Positions 22,739 to 34,330 of a stretch of 64,000 nucleotides of DNA are shown one piece after another (position 1 is the first letter of the stretch; the number at the start of each line of letters is the position of its first letter). Source of the stretch: Gari tellinella (taxonomy: Eukaryota > Mollusca > Bivalvia > Cardiida > Psammobiidae). The stretch spans positions 53,063,246 through 53,127,245 of the forward strand of contig OV277866.1 in NCBI GenBank assembly GCA_922989275.2, written 5' to 3'. A program made the position numbers and the translations under genes. Under the pieces are notes generated by a model. That model had not been told where the DNA came from, did no database searches, and was given only the letters and a program-made list of their open reading frames with translations.

Positions 22739-23020
22739 CAGTGGTAAATACGCTATTCATACCCACTTTACGCGTTTCTTATGCGTTCCTTAAGCGTTTC
22801 TTACGCGCTTATTATCCGTTTCGTTAAACGTGTTACCTGGCCGTTTCTTTACGCGTTTCTTTTAAAAAGTCGCGTTAATATGAAATCTCCGCGTGAAACG
22901 GAAAACTGACGCACCAACCGCAACATCTCGTTAGGCGTTAACCGTTCGTTAACCGTTCACTTTGCGTTTCTTACGCATAGATTAACGCGTAAATGTGTAG
23001 GAATAGCGTATTTACCACTG
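22739..23020. mobile_element. TA-flanked MITE, family E
   Basis: CAGTGGTAAATACGCTATTC ... GAATAGCGTATTTACCACTG with TA on each side. The interior is built of ACGCGTTTCTTACGC-like phrases. No central GCAAACAG foldback. A longer relative is at 25580-26755. Confidence 0.85.
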
Positions 23021-23141
23021 TAAGCAGACAAAACAGTAAACGAGAACTGCTACACTTTTAGATGCATGTTTTAAGGAACCCCTTGTTGTTAACACTGTAA
23101 ACAAGCTATGCTATGAGGGAATAATTAAACACAAATTGATA

Positions 23142-23328
23142 CAGTCAAACTTCGATATCTCGAACTCGGTTAAGTCGGACATACCCGTATTTCAAAGTTA
23201 AAACGTGGCTAGGCCACGTTTTAACTTTGAAATACGGGTATGTTCGACTTAACTGAGCATGAAATAATGCAGTTTATGTGTCAACATATCGTATAGTTCG
23301 AGTTAAGCTAGTTATCGAAGTTCGACTG
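23142..23328. mobile_element. TA-flanked MITE, family D
   Basis: CAGTCAAACTTCGATATCTC ... ATCGAAGTTCGACTG. The inner stem ACGTGGC / GCCACGT lies between TTTCAAAGTTAAA and TTTAACTTTGAAA. Other copies: 39665-39857 and 42320-42484. Confidence 0.85.
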
Positions 23329-23344
23329 TATATTGCAAAATTAT

Positions 23345-23456
23345 GGCGAGGTAATTGAAAACAGCTATGCACGTAATCCTCCAGCTTGACAGAAAATAAT
23401 GTCTGTATCAAGCTGTCCTGTGAGTGTTAAGCACAGGTACGCCAACAACAACAACT
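23345..23456 (-). repeat. Short dispersed repeat with AAC run (reverse copy)
   Basis: Reverse complement of 9103-9225: GGCGAGGTAATTGAAAACAG to GTACGCCAACAACAAC. Confidence 0.7.
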
Positions 23457-23851
23457 ACATCAATAACCGACGATTCGGTCTCTTTTTAGACCAATTTTCT
23501 TCAGATTTGCTGATTGTATTTCCAAGATGCACTACAGTAGAAATGCAAGATGCGGCACAGTAAACAATCACCTGCTTGCAAGACGCAATACAGTGATTGA
23601 AGAATGAAACGTTTAAATTTGCAAAATGTGCAACTGTTTCGCTAACACGTTAAGTAAATCCTAATGCATAGAGTTACTTACTTTCTGTAGAAGAGAAACA
23701 ATTATACTTTGACTGTTTATAATGCTCATGTTCGACCAATTTGTGCAAACTCGGCACACGTTGTTGGTGATCGAGCGGCCTAAAAGCTCACAATTCACGG
23801 ACCATTCGACGTTTGTAACAGAAGAGGATTGTCTGTGACAGGCAGACATAA
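23457..23851. other. Intergenic, nothing recognised
   Basis: No coding segment, foldback or known repeat seen. Confidence 0.45.
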
Positions 23852-24094
23852 GGGGCCCGTTTTACTAAACTACTTACGCAAAATTTTTGCGTAAGTCAAA
23901 ATCTTAAATTTTAATTTATATTTTTTATTATCACTTGCTACAAAACAGCAAATAGCTAGATCAGAGGACGCTTTTTAGCGCGTCCTCTGATCTGGCTATT
24001 TGCTGTTTGCAAACGTTTATGATCGAAAAATAAGAGTAAAACGCTTTTGACTTACGCAAAAATTTTGCGTATGTAGTTTAGTAAAACGGGCCCC
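23852..24094. mobile_element. Family C variant with a GATCAGAGG foldback
   Basis: Termini GGGGCCCGTTTTACTAAAC / GTTTAGTAAAACGGGCCCC. The centre differs from other family C copies: AACAGCAAATAGCTAGATCA / TGATCTGGCTATTTGCTGTT, ending TTTGC. Confidence 0.85.
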
Positions 24095-24470
24095 TGATCT
24101 GATTCGGTACGACTAAAGGTACGTTGAATATGAATCAATTTGGAGCAACATCCGGTGAACGATATATACCAGAGGAAGCGGACACAATAACTTTCGAAGA
24201 TTACCATAAGACAAACTTTTTTTGCGATGTCATCAGCACAGTAGTAAACAGTCCAATGTTCAGTCTGTGTCTCTTAAATTTACACTCTCACAATTCATTT
24301 CTGGTGGAACTGTAATAGAACATAGACCCGATTGGCGGACAATTCAGTTTGCAACAGGTGCTCTTAAACCTAAATTTCTGATTAGATATGATTGGTTGAA
24401 ATTGTTGGTCTAATAAGATACCATGCAGCTCCGCTAAAAAAGTCGATGGATCAGCACTAGCTCACATGTA
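24095..24470. other. Intergenic, nothing recognised
   Basis: Two overlapping 63-codon ORFs occur, but neither has recognisable motifs. Confidence 0.45.
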
Positions 24471-25483
24471 CTTGGCAACCAAAGTGAAAAAATAAGGAAA
24501 TCTTAAAAAATCTTCTTGTCAAAAACTGTAAGGGCCAGAGCTTAGATATTGGGCACATAGCATCATCTACAGGTCCTCTATCAAGTTTGTTCAAATTATG
24601 CCCCAGGGGTTAAAATTGGCCCCGCCCCGGGGATCACAGTTTTAAATAGAGTTATATAGTGCATTTTTCAAACGTCTTCTTCTCTGAAACCAATGTGTCC
24701 AGAGCTTTGATATTTGGCATGGTGACACTTCTAGATGTCCTTTACCAAAATTGTTCAAATAGTTTTGGTCGGTTGCATAACTAGGTCACAGGAGCTAAAA
24801 ATAGATTTTTTCGATGAAAACTTAAACAATCTTCTTGTCTGAAACTACAAGGGCCAGAGCTTAGATATTTGGCACATATCATCGCCGATAGGTCCTCTAT
24901 CATGTTTGTTCAAATTATGCCCCTTGGGTCAAAATTGGCCCCACCCCGGGGTCACAGTTTTACATAGAGTTATATAGTGAGATTTTCAAACGTCTTTTTC
25001 TCTGAAACTAATATGGCCAGAGCTTTGATATTTGGCATAGTGACACTTCTAGATGTCCTATACCAAACTTGTACAAATGGTTCTGGTCCGTTGCATAACT
25101 AGGTCACAGGAGCTAAAAATAGATTTTGTTCAATGAAAACTTAAAAAATCTTCTTGTTTAAAACTACAAGGGCCAGAGCTTAGATATTTGGCACATATCA
25201 TCGCCTACAGGTCCTCTATCAAGTTTGTTCAAATTATGTCCCTGAGGTCAAAATTTGCCCCGCCCCGGGGTCACAGTTTTACATAGAGTTATATAGAGAA
25301 AATTTCAAACGTCTTCTTCTCTGACTCTAATATCTGTATGGTGACACTTTCAAATATACTTTACATATTTTGTTCAAATTGTTCCGGTCTGTTGCATATC
25401 TAGGTCAGTCCTGGACAAAAATCAATATCTCCTTTTTTTAGCTATTCTCAGTTGAGCAAATTATGCCCCATGGGGCTCTTGTT
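24470..25483 (+). mobile_element. 5'-truncated AGCTCACCT/CTTGTTT-family element
   Basis: Joins the family at TTGGCAACCAAAGTGAAAAA (equivalent to about 6268) and ends GCCCCATGGGGCTCTTGTT. The internal tandem unit is clear here: the phrase AATCTTCTTGT recurs at about 24508, 24828 and 25147, a period of about 320 bp. Confidence 0.75.
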
Positions 25484-25579
25484 GTGTTTGTTTTACTATC
25501 TACCATAAGAAAATAGAGATAATATAAAAGAGTCCGAAGTTGATCATGCATTTATGATGACTCTAGATCTACTGCACTA

Positions 25580-26755
25580 CGTGGTGAAATACGCTATTCC
25601 TACCGATTTGCGCGTTAATCTATGCGTATGAAACGCTTTGTGAACGGTTAACGAACGGTTAACGCCTAACGATTTTAACGCGTTTAATCGCGCTAATTAA
25701 CGATTATACCAGATATGTTGCGATTGATGCGTCAGTTTACCGTTTCACGCGGGGATTTCGGATCTTATAGATCTACACAAATGCATTATCGCAATACAAC
25801 TCATTTCGTAATGCGATTTTTTAAAACATTTTGTGTAGATGAAACGCCTCTTATCAGGATCTAAACTGGTTTCGCTTATAGAAAATATATAAATTCAGAC
25901 AGTTTGGATCTCGGTCATAATGCTGAGTGACTCGGCGTCTCAACGAGATTCTTTCTCTTTCATATTTATTAGAATAATTCATTCCGTGTTGATTTCTATG
26001 AAAACGTTTTGAATCCAGATCAGAGTAATCACCAGACGCCTGGCTGTATAGATCGGCATAGCACCAGGATCCAAACTGACAGCTTTACTATAATAGTTTA
26101 ACACTAGCGATTTGGATGTTGATGGGACGCCGAGTAGTTCGGTTCTTATGTTTTACAGCTAAGAATGAAGCATACGTTTTTTATTTCATTTTTACGGTTT
26201 GGATCTAGATGAGATGCTGAGTTGCGGAGTCTCATCCGCATTCGAACTAAACAGATATGTTTTTCTACTTTGATGAGACCGTATAAAAACTGACACATAC
26301 TCGCAGATAAGATTTGGTTTATTTGGTTGATATTTCAATCAACCCTAATTAGGATACTTTCTTTGATAAGCCGCAGTTTTATTACCCCATATCCGGTTTA
26401 TGACGCAACACTCTTAGCGGCCTGCCCTGTGATAGTTGTACATGTAAGTTGTCACTAACATGCATGTCACACGTGCTATTTGGGATTCCGTATGTTCATA
26501 GTAACTCAGCATCTGATCTGGATCCCAACATTTATGCAAAGCAGACACTCAGTAATTTGACATCTGATCGGGATCAAAGCATTGCTCCGGATCCTATGCT
26601 TAGTAAGTTGGTGTCTAAATTCTTAAGTAGGATAAGATCGGCCTCCGGGCTCTTTTAAACGCGCAAAGGAACGCGTAAAGAAACGGCTAGGCAACGCGTT
26701 TAACGAAGCGGATAAGAAACGCGTAAAGTGGGTAGGAATAGCGTATTTACCACTG
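25580..26755. mobile_element. Long family E element with an array of foldback relics
   Basis: Left end CGTGGTGAAATACGCTATTC, right end GGAATAGCGTATTTACCACTG (26735-26755), TA on each side. Between about 25840 and 26620 lie seven or eight diverged pieces of the GATCAGACGCC foldback (for example near 25893, 25998, 26100, 26188 and 26508). No ORF of a transposase is visible. Confidence 0.7.
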
Positions 26756-26840
26756 TATCTAAAAATAGAAACATTGTATTCGTACTTTGACTATTTCGGA
26801 TTCTTTTAAAAATACACATGTAAGCCTATTTACAAAATGA

Positions 26841-26908
26841 CAAACAGCGTAGACCTTGGTCCAATGTTTCCTTTAGGAGCTCTCTGATCTGGGTCTACAC
26901 CGTTTACC
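26841..26908. repeat. GCAAACAG-type foldback, decayed
   Basis: CAAACAGCGTAGACCTTGGT / GATCTGGGTCTACACCGTTT. Related to the B1 centre. Confidence 0.6.
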
Positions 26909-27146
26909 CAGGTCTGATTTTCTCCACTAGGGTTCACTGTTTGTGAAGAACGAGTCTACTCGTCGCAAGGGTCGAATAAATTAACACAGGTGACAGCCTA
27001 AAACAAGATGAAAGTAAATCAGAATGCTCATAGGCTACCTCTATACCTTCACCCGCCCCAAGCAGTCACCTTGTTAACAAAACAAACTATTAACGAAGTC
27101 TAAGAGCCTTTCGGTCTGGATCTACAATGTTTGCATAGGTCAGATA

Positions 27147-27387
27147 CAGCTGTGCAAAACATTATTCTTTCCCGTTTAAACGCAAACGAAACGCAAACGC
27201 GTTGCAATAAAATGTTGAAAATGACTACTTCTTGCCAATTCTGAATGTTAATTTAAACTTGGAAGGCAAACAGTTTGGAACCCGGTCAGACGGTCCGGCA
27301 TCTGATCTGGCTCCAAATTGTTTGCAAGGGAAATAATAGATTAAGCGTAAAAGTCTTAATTGGGAAATAATAAAATGTTATCCACTG
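27147..27387. mobile_element. Family A MITE, left end mutated
   Basis: CAGCTGTGCAAAACATTATT at the left and ATGTTATCCACTG at the right, with TA flanks; foldback about 27267-27331. Confidence 0.75.
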
Positions 27388-27461
27388 TATATAGATCTAC
27401 TTTATGAATATCATAAGTGCATTTTAGTGGTGTAGAATCTTTCTACATCTACAGATTACGT

Positions 27462-28412
27462 TAAGGGTGTATCCAACCCATAAGCGATTTTTTCAAAGTA
27501 TTAAACTTTTTTTCTATCATTGTTTTTTTGGAAGAGCTATTTATGATGAATGAAAAAATGAAAAGAAATATATATGGTGGTGTCCTTTTTTTTTGAGCTA
27601 CAGCGATTTGAAAAAGGTATGTCAAATTTGATTTTTTTTCCTTCAAATTTTACCCGTTCAGAGTACAAGCTTCAGTAAAATCTATTTCAAAGCAAAACAA
27701 AAATGGTAATTTGGGTTTTCTTTATCTATTTCATGTCTATGGTGGTATTTTCACATATATAAACCAAATTTAGACAAAGCAGGCACCAGATTTGAACACT
27801 ATGGATCCTTGAATATCAAAAATATCCTTTATATAGGGCATGATTTATAAGATTTTTTATTTTATGAAAAAAAGTAAAAAAGTTTGAAAATGAAATAGTT
27901 CTAGTATTAAACTTTTTCTTATATTCTACCAGATGAAAGCCCATGCTAAGGCAATTCAAAATATGAAAAGAAATTGAAAGGTCAGTGTTGAAAATTTTGA
28001 GTTATTAAAGTAAAAAGAGTTATCTCCCCTTACAAAATTTACAAAAAAGTACCATATCGATGATATTTAGAGCTATATAAATTTCACATTTGGTGCTTTT
28101 TTTTCTTAAATTAGTTTTTGTATGAAAAAATACTATTATAGATGGGAAATAAATAACACATAACCAAATTATCATATTAGTTTTCATTTAAAATGGATTT
28201 TATTGAAGCGGGCTGTTTGAAAAGGACAAAATAAGAGGAAGTGGGTGGGGTAAATTTTACATGGCCGTAGAGCCAACTGTTGTTCACCAAAATGTACACT
28301 TTTTCTATTTTTGCATTCATCTTAAATAGCTCTTCAATACAAAACCATCATAGAGTGTTTTCATATACTTTAAAAATCTCCAAAATGCATGACATTGATA
28401 CACCCTTAAGCT
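27462..28412. mobile_element. TTAA-flanked family H element, copy 1
   Basis: Starts TTAAGGGTGTATCCAACCC and ends TTGATACACCCTTAA. Interior phrases GAGCTACAGCGATTTGAAAA and GTACAAGCTTCAGTAAAATC are shared in the same order with 30814-31562. The short ORFs inside are AT-rich noise. Confidence 0.75.
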
Positions 28413-28568
28413 GTCATACTTGACAAATATTTAACGGTGCGCAAGTATAAGAGAGAACAATATATAAAGCAAAATAAGTTAAGCCAGAAAATAGCTAGTA
28501 CGGGCAAGGGTAAGGCTTTGCGTGTAGTGAAAAGTTAGAGAAAAAAAGAGAAGATGAACCATCTACTA

Positions 28569-28591
28569 CCCCCCCCCCCCCCCCCCCCCCC
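28569..28591. repeat. Poly-C run of 23
   Basis: Uninterrupted C tract next to the 3' side of the minus-strand reverse-transcriptase relic. Confidence 0.9.
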
Positions 28592-28599
28592 ATCAGAGA

Positions 28600-30570
28600 G
28601 ACCAATCCGGCTTGCGCGACGCTACCTGAACACTTAGTCCCGCCGGCACAGCTCCCTCCAACAACTGAGGAGCAGCAGATGGCATGGAGATCCCCTAGAA
28701 GGGTTGGCAGAATAGCTCCCTCTTAAAAGATGCCAAAGAGGGAGCCTCAGCGGTGCTGGCTGGTAGTTTGTTCCACAGTGGTATACTGTACTTAAAGTAG
28801 TCTGTAGATGGAGTATACTGTTGAAATCTGTGTTGGTGTTACGATCTAGTCCTGGATATTACTGGTGTCAAATAGGGAGATGCTGGTATGCCTACCAAAT
28901 GATTTACAAGTTTGTAAAAAATGACCAATTTGGCCTTTTCTCTCCTAGTTTAGTGATTCCCAATGCAGATGGTCCAACATCTCTTTCACGCTGCTTGTGT
29001 TGCGATATCTGTTGGTCACAAATCGAGCTGCTCTGCGCAGGACCATATCCAGTTGATGTTCAAGGTCTTTCTGATAAGGGTTCCAAATTGAGCAACAGTG
29101 CTCTAAATGGGATCTGACGAGAGTCTTGTAGGCATTTGTCTTTGTGTTCTCTGGTGCTCTTTGCAGATTTCTTTTCAGGAAGCCAAGCATGTTATTGGCT
29201 TTTTAGATGTCCTGTCAATATGGGTTTTCCAGGCCAGATTGGACTGGATGTCAACACCAAGGTATTTTGTACAGCACTCTTCTACTAGACGTTTTCATTT
29301 CAGGTGGTAATCAAATCTTCTGTGGGTCATTGATCTCGTCACGCTCAGAACACTGCACTTTTGTGGGTGGAACTCCATTCCCTATTACCGCTCCCAAGCA
29401 GCAAGTGCATCCAGGTCTTTCTGTAGTTGTAGTTGATCAGCCTCTGACTTGATCTGTCGATACAATATGCAGTCATCAGCAAACAGTCTTGTACTTGAGG
29501 AGGCACACTCAGGGAGGTCGTTAATGAAGAGAAGGAAGAGCAATGGGCCCAGAACTGATCCCTGAGGTACCCCACTCACCACTGGTACTGTCTGCGACGC
29601 CTGACCTTCCACAAGTACTTGCTGAGTTCTCACTGTTAGGAAAGACTGGATCCACCTGTGCGTGTTGCCTCTTATGCCGTAGTGATGGATTTTTTTTCAG
29701 CAAACGTTTGTGATGAACCCCGTCGAAGGCTTTGCTGAAGTCTAAAACAATCATATCTGTATGTGTCTTCTTGTCCAGTGCTGCAGACAACTCATGATAC
29801 AGTGTCAGTAGATGAGTCCCACAACTACGCCGGCATGACATCCATGCTGGCAGTCGTGGAGGACCTGGTGATTGTCTTGATGTCCCATCATGTTGCTAAC
29901 AATTACATGTTCAAACAACTTACAACAGAGGCAGGTTAGAGAAACTGGGCGGTAGTTGGCAGGATCATGACGAGCACCCTTCTTGTATATAGCTGTGACG
30001 TTGGCATGTCGCCAGTCAGTTGGTACAATTCCCTGTTGCAGTGAGGTGTTAAAGATGATTGCAAGAATTGGGGCTAGTTTCTCCGCACATTCTTTCAGGA
30101 CACGGCCTGGTATTGGATCAGGTCCAGATGCCTTCATTTGGTTTGTATTGCGCAGGAGCTTCTCGATGCCCTCTGTTGTTACCACTATCTCCTCCATCGA
30201 TGGCAGGGGGGTACCTTTGAGCTGGGGATGTCATCTTGATATTTATCTGTGAATACAGACATGTACTGCTTATTTAGTATGTCAGCCTTGTCCCTTGGCG
30301 TGTTAAAAAGTCGACCCATATGTTTAAGTGGAGAGATACCAGTATTGTCTTTTCTAATTGATTTAATGTAATTCCAGAAGCGTTTCTGTTTAGATGGTCG
30401 GTCATGTTCAGTTTTTTTCAATTTCAATCAGGTTGTTAATATACTCAAAATAGGCTTGACGCTCGAGCTTCTAGACGGCTGCTTTCTGACACTTGTACTT
30501 CTTGATGGTATTTTCATTCTTGCCTTTCTTCATTTTGGTGTAGGATCTTTATTAGGACTCATATGACTCT
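28600..30570 (-). pseudogene. Non-LTR retrotransposon (CR1/Jockey-like) reverse transcriptase, 5' truncated and frameshifted
   Basis: On the minus strand the pieces read, in order: PSKQKRFWNYIKSIRKD (30427-30185), the RT N-terminal region with MKASGPDPIPGRVLKECAEK and ANYRPVSLTCLCCKLFEHVI (30197-29805), MIVLDFSKAFDGVHHKRLL (29841-29521), [20 protein letters not shown] and the catalytic FADD (29633-29385), and the C-terminal YKTLVRSHLEHCCSIWNP with LRRAARFVTNRY (29190-28945). At least four frameshifts separate them. The endonuclease domain is absent. The motifs place it in the CR1/Jockey/L2 group by family knowledge. Transcribed form and source element are not in the window. Confidence 0.9.
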
Positions 30571-30591
30571 TCTGTGAAGTGGGTTGATTAT

Positions 30592-30715
30592 TGCAATGAA
30601 TAATGCCGAACATCACCAAATCCGGGATAAATTAATTTGTGGTGACAGTATATATATACTGTCACCACAAATTAATTTATCCCGGATTTGGTGATGTTCG
30701 GCATTATTCATTGCA
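30592..30715. repeat. Perfect 124-bp palindrome with no loop
   Basis: Arms of 62 bp (TGCAATGAATAATGCCGAAC... / ...GTTCGGCATTATTCATTGCA) meet at ATAT in the centre without a mismatch or spacer. It stands between the 5' break of the RT relic and the second family H copy. No flanking TIR family recognised. Confidence 0.9.
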
Positions 30716-30813
30716 TATATGGCACTAACAGGTCATTTTGTCGCGTTAAGATAATTATCAGGCTTTCACGAAAAAAATCCACTTTCCACTTACTAGATAA
30801 TTATGTCAGATAT

Positions 30814-31562
30814 TAAGGGTGAATGAAATCTATAAGCGAATTTTTCAAAGTATTAAACTTTTTTTCTATCATTGTTTTTTGGAAGAGCTGTTTATGGTGA
30901 ATGAAAAAAAAATATCTATGGTGGTGTCCTTTTTTGAGCTACAGCGATTTGAAAAAGGTATGTCAAATTTGGACTTTTTTCAAATTTTACCCATTCAGAG
31001 TACAAGCTTCAGTAAAATCTATTTCAAAACAAAACAAAGATGATAATTTGGGTTTTCATTATTTATTTCATGTCTATGGTGGTATTTTCACATATAAAAA
31101 CCAAATTTAGACAAAACAGGCACCAGGTTTGAACAATATGGATCCTCGAATATCAAAATTATGCTTTTTTATATGGCATATGATTTTATTAGATTTTTAT
31201 TTTATGAAAAAAAGTAAAAAAGTTCGAAAATTAAAGAGTTCTAGTATTAAACTTTTTTTTATATTCTACCAGATGAAAGCCAATGCTAAGGCCGTTCAAA
31301 ATATGAAAAAGAAATTGAAAGGTCAATGTTGAAAATTTTGAGTTATTAAAGTAAAAAGAGTTATATCAATGATATTTAGAGCTTTGTAAATTTCACATTT
31401 TGGTGCCTGTATGATGGATTTGATTGAAGAGCTAGTTAAGATGAATGAAAAAATAGCAAAAGCAGAGACAGTGTATATACTAGCTCTTCAATCAAATCCA
31501 TCATAGAGTGGTTTCATATACTTTGAAAATTTCCGAAATTCATGACTTTGATACACCCTTAA
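30814..31562. mobile_element. TTAA-flanked family H element, copy 2
   Basis: Starts TTAAGGGTGAATGAAATC and ends TTTGATACACCCTTAA, same orientation as 27462-28412 but about 200 bp shorter. An inner foldback at about 31412-31508 has arms GATGGATTTGATTGAAGAGC / GCTCTTCAATCAAATCCATC. Confidence 0.75.
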
Positions 31563-31599
31563 CTGGATTTTTTCTTCAGAAAAGCTAAGTGGTAACTGG

Positions 31600-31690
31600 T
31601 GTCAGAACCATGCCACCATATGCCCAGTCAGCTTACCTATAGGTACAATGATATCAGGTGAGCGACTTGTGGGCCATGGCCCTCTTGTTT
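31600..31690 (+). repeat. 3' end of an AGCTCACCT/CTTGTTT-family element
   Basis: ATCAGGTGAGCGACTTGTGG then GGCCATGGCCCTCTTGTTT, the family terminus. The body to the left is not recognisable, probably displaced by the family H copy. Confidence 0.6.
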
Positions 31691-31889
31691 ACAAAATAAT
31701 TCTGTATAAATGTAGGTAAAAGGTACCGAAAAAAAGATGCGAGATTGCACCCTTGAAATCTCGTATGCCTTTTCGGCGTTTTACTATTGTCATGGAGAAA
31801 GGACAAATGGAGAAGTATCCGGCCTGCTCGCGATTTATCGTGTCGTTCAATCAGCGGCGCTCGCTGGCGGCTAGAAAACAACGTTTTTC

Positions 31890-32442
31890 CGAAAGTTTGG
31901 TGTTAATAGAAATGCTTTTAATGTTATCTTTTCGTTATAAATTTTAATACAGATGTTTTATTAGACCATGATCTCACGACTAGTACAGAATTTGAGGCGA
32001 TAGCTTATAATTTGTTTGTTTAGTGAGTTTGTGAAAATGAGAGAGAAAACGTACAGTACTGTATTTTCCGTTTTTCCTACGAAAGTTTGGTGTTAATAGA
32101 AATGCTTTTAATGCTATCTTTTCGTTATAAATTTTAATACAGATGTTTTATTAAACCATGATCTCACGACTAGTACAAAATTTGAGGCGATAGCTTATAA
32201 ATTGTTAGTTGAGTGAGGTTTTGAAAATGAGAGAAAAACGTATTTTTTCGTTTACCTACGAAGTTTGGTGTTAATATAAATGCTTTTAATGTCATCTTAT
32301 CGTTATAAATTTTAATACAGATGTTTCATTAGACCATTATCTTACGCGTAGTACAAAATTTGAGGCGATAGCTTATAAATTGATAGTTTAGTGAGGTTTT
32401 GAAAACGAGAGAAAAACGTATTTTTTCGTTTACCTACGAAGT
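31890..32442 (+). repeat. Tandem repeat, ~180 bp x 3
   Basis: The phrase AAGTTTGGTGTTAATAGAAA starts at about 31897, 32082 and 32262. Each unit continues TTTTAATACAGATGTTT and GAGGCGATAGCTTATAA. The last unit runs into a pyrimidine-rich tract. Confidence 0.8.
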
Positions 32443-32620
32443 TTGTGTGTGTCTATATTTCTCTGCCACTGTCTGTATTTATGTCTCTGTTTCTCTTTGT
32501 GACTGTCTCTCTGTCTGTCTGTTTTTCTCTTATCTCTGTCTGTCAGTCTCTCGCTTCTTCTTTTCTGTCTCCATCTTTCTGTATGAATGTCTGTCTGTCT
32601 GTCTCTCTCTCTCTCTGATG
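32440..32620. repeat. CT/TG-rich low-complexity tract
   Basis: Imperfect TCTCTGTCTGTCTG repeats. The ORFs across it are compositional. Confidence 0.85.
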
Positions 32621-32832
32621 ATCCTCATGCGGAGAAAAGGTAAAGTGTGTCATAAAGAGCTTAATTTGAAAAAGGGGTAAACTATATTTCAAGAGACATA
32701 CTCTATGAATCCGACATTTTTGCAGCCTGGTCTGGATTACAACTGTTTGCAATTGCAATAGTCATCATGTTACTGGTATTCAGTAATGAGAGGGTTAATC
32801 CAGTCATCAACCAAACCAGGTGCATTGATTTT

Positions 32833-32834
<2 letters not shown>

Positions 32835-32862
<28 letters not shown>
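32835..32862. repeat. Poly-T run of 28
   Basis: Uninterrupted T tract, possibly the reverse-strand tail of an old retroposon. Confidence 0.85.
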
Positions 32863-32866
<4 letters not shown>

Positions 32867-33187
32867 CAATTCTATTATCTTTATTTTTTGTGATTTGTAT
32901 AATATATAAACATCATGCGGTTACAGAAGTCAAGAACACATGTTCAAGTTACACGCACGGGTAGCATTGATCTTTTTCATTAAAGTAGCAACCCGCTGGT
33001 GTGACTGTCCATCTTCATAGATAATCGGCATGTTCAAGAAGCATGGACTTCATGCTGGGACAGTTTTATGACGCTGATAATTGTCCTGCTAATTTGGTGC
33101 GGGTTCTGTATACGGTTACGTAATGTGTCACATTCCTTTGTGATGTGTAATATGGTAGACATTTTGTAAGTAAATAAAGCTAAGGAC

Positions 33188-33300
33188 GAGTGTCAAACAT
33201 TCTGGATCCAGATCAGACGCCGTGTTACGCGGCATCTGATCTTGATCCAAGTTGTTTGCAAAAAAAAAAAGTAAAGTTGCGATCAGCAGGCAAAGAGTTA
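33188..33300. repeat. B3-type MITE fragment with foldback
   Basis: Foldback at about 33192-33259 (TGTCAAACATTCTGGATCCA / TTGATCCAAGTTGTTTGC), then GCAGGCAAAGAGTTAA as a B3-like right end. Confidence 0.6.
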
Positions 33301-33700
33301 AGCAGTCAGTAAAATAGATTGCTTAATGCATTGGCTGCTTTATAATTTACTCCGTTATATAAGACATAAGTAAAGCAGAAAGAAACGGAGATCTCATGTT
33401 ATCATGTTTGCAATTAATTTCTGAAGATAATGCAAACTGTTACCTCTTTCATAGAAATGGGACGGATAATATGTATATTTTAGTCTGGCTGTAAAACTAA
33501 CCCTAAATTCATTTTTTTGAAGTAATATGTTAATAATTCTAATTTTCCTTTCGTTTGACGCGCACTCCTTTCAAATGTCTCATTACATACAAAATGGATT
33601 TTTATTTTTGCTTCCAAGGAAATATTTCCTCCATGTAGAACATTGTAACAATGCATGAACACATTTTTAGAAGTTTAGAAGTTTGCTTAAGTTTTTATAC
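33300..33700. other. Intergenic, nothing recognised
   Basis: AT-rich sequence without a supported feature. Confidence 0.45.
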
Positions 33701-33789
33701 GGAAGGAATTCTTTTCTTACGCGAGTTGGTCTAGTCATATCATTAGCCAGCAACCTTTGTAGGTCATCATTACTTTTTTCGCTTCAAGA

Positions 33790-34330
33790 AAAACCCTGGT
33801 ATTTTAACAACCGAAAGATAAGTGTCACGGCTTTATATCAAGACCTTTTTTTTTTAAAATATATAATATATATCGGACGAAAATTATGGATTAAATTCAA
33901 GTTTTTGAAACGGGACGTAGTATATATTTCGCGATCGCCTGCTCTCGTTTATCGACTATTTCATTTGGCCATCGCTCTTTAACTCGCCATAAAATTTGTC
34001 GATTTCGAAAATAAACACTTGCATTTTTACAACTGAAAGAAAAATATCTAAGCTTTCCTTTAAGACCATTTCTTTGAAAATCGGTGGAAAATTGAGGGTT
34101 TTATGTAAGGTTTTGTAACGGGGCGTGATATATTTATGCCCGAGTGCTTGCTCCCTTTTATCGGCAAATTCATTTGGAAACCACTCTTTAACTCGCCATA
34201 AAACGGATCAATTTTAAAAAATAAAATCTGTTATTTTTACAAGTGAAAGATAAATATCTTAGCCTTCTTTTAAGACCATTATAATGAAAATCGGGTGAAA
34301 ATTAAGGATTTTATGTAACTTAAACTAACA
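33790..34330 (+). repeat. Tandem repeat, ~210 bp x 2.5, upstream of CETN3
   Basis: Units share CTCTTTAACTCGCCATAAAA (33975 and 34189 regions), ACAACTGAAAGAAAAATATC and CGGGACGTAGTATATATTTC / CGGGGCGTGATATATTTATG. Ends about 490 bp before the CETN3 start codon, so it may overlap the promoter. Confidence 0.75.

Noticed and set aside
24124..24413. Two overlapping 63-codon ORFs
   Set aside because: No motif, no splice context and no repetition elsewhere; chance ORFs.
28821..30252. Plus-strand ORFs over the retrotransposon relic
   Set aside because: Shadows of the minus-strand reverse transcriptase; they contain no motifs of their own.
27462..31562. LTR retrotransposon with family H copies as LTRs
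   Set aside because: Each copy has its own inverted TTAA/GGGTGTATC ends, the lengths differ by about 200 bp, and the RT between them is of the non-LTR type.
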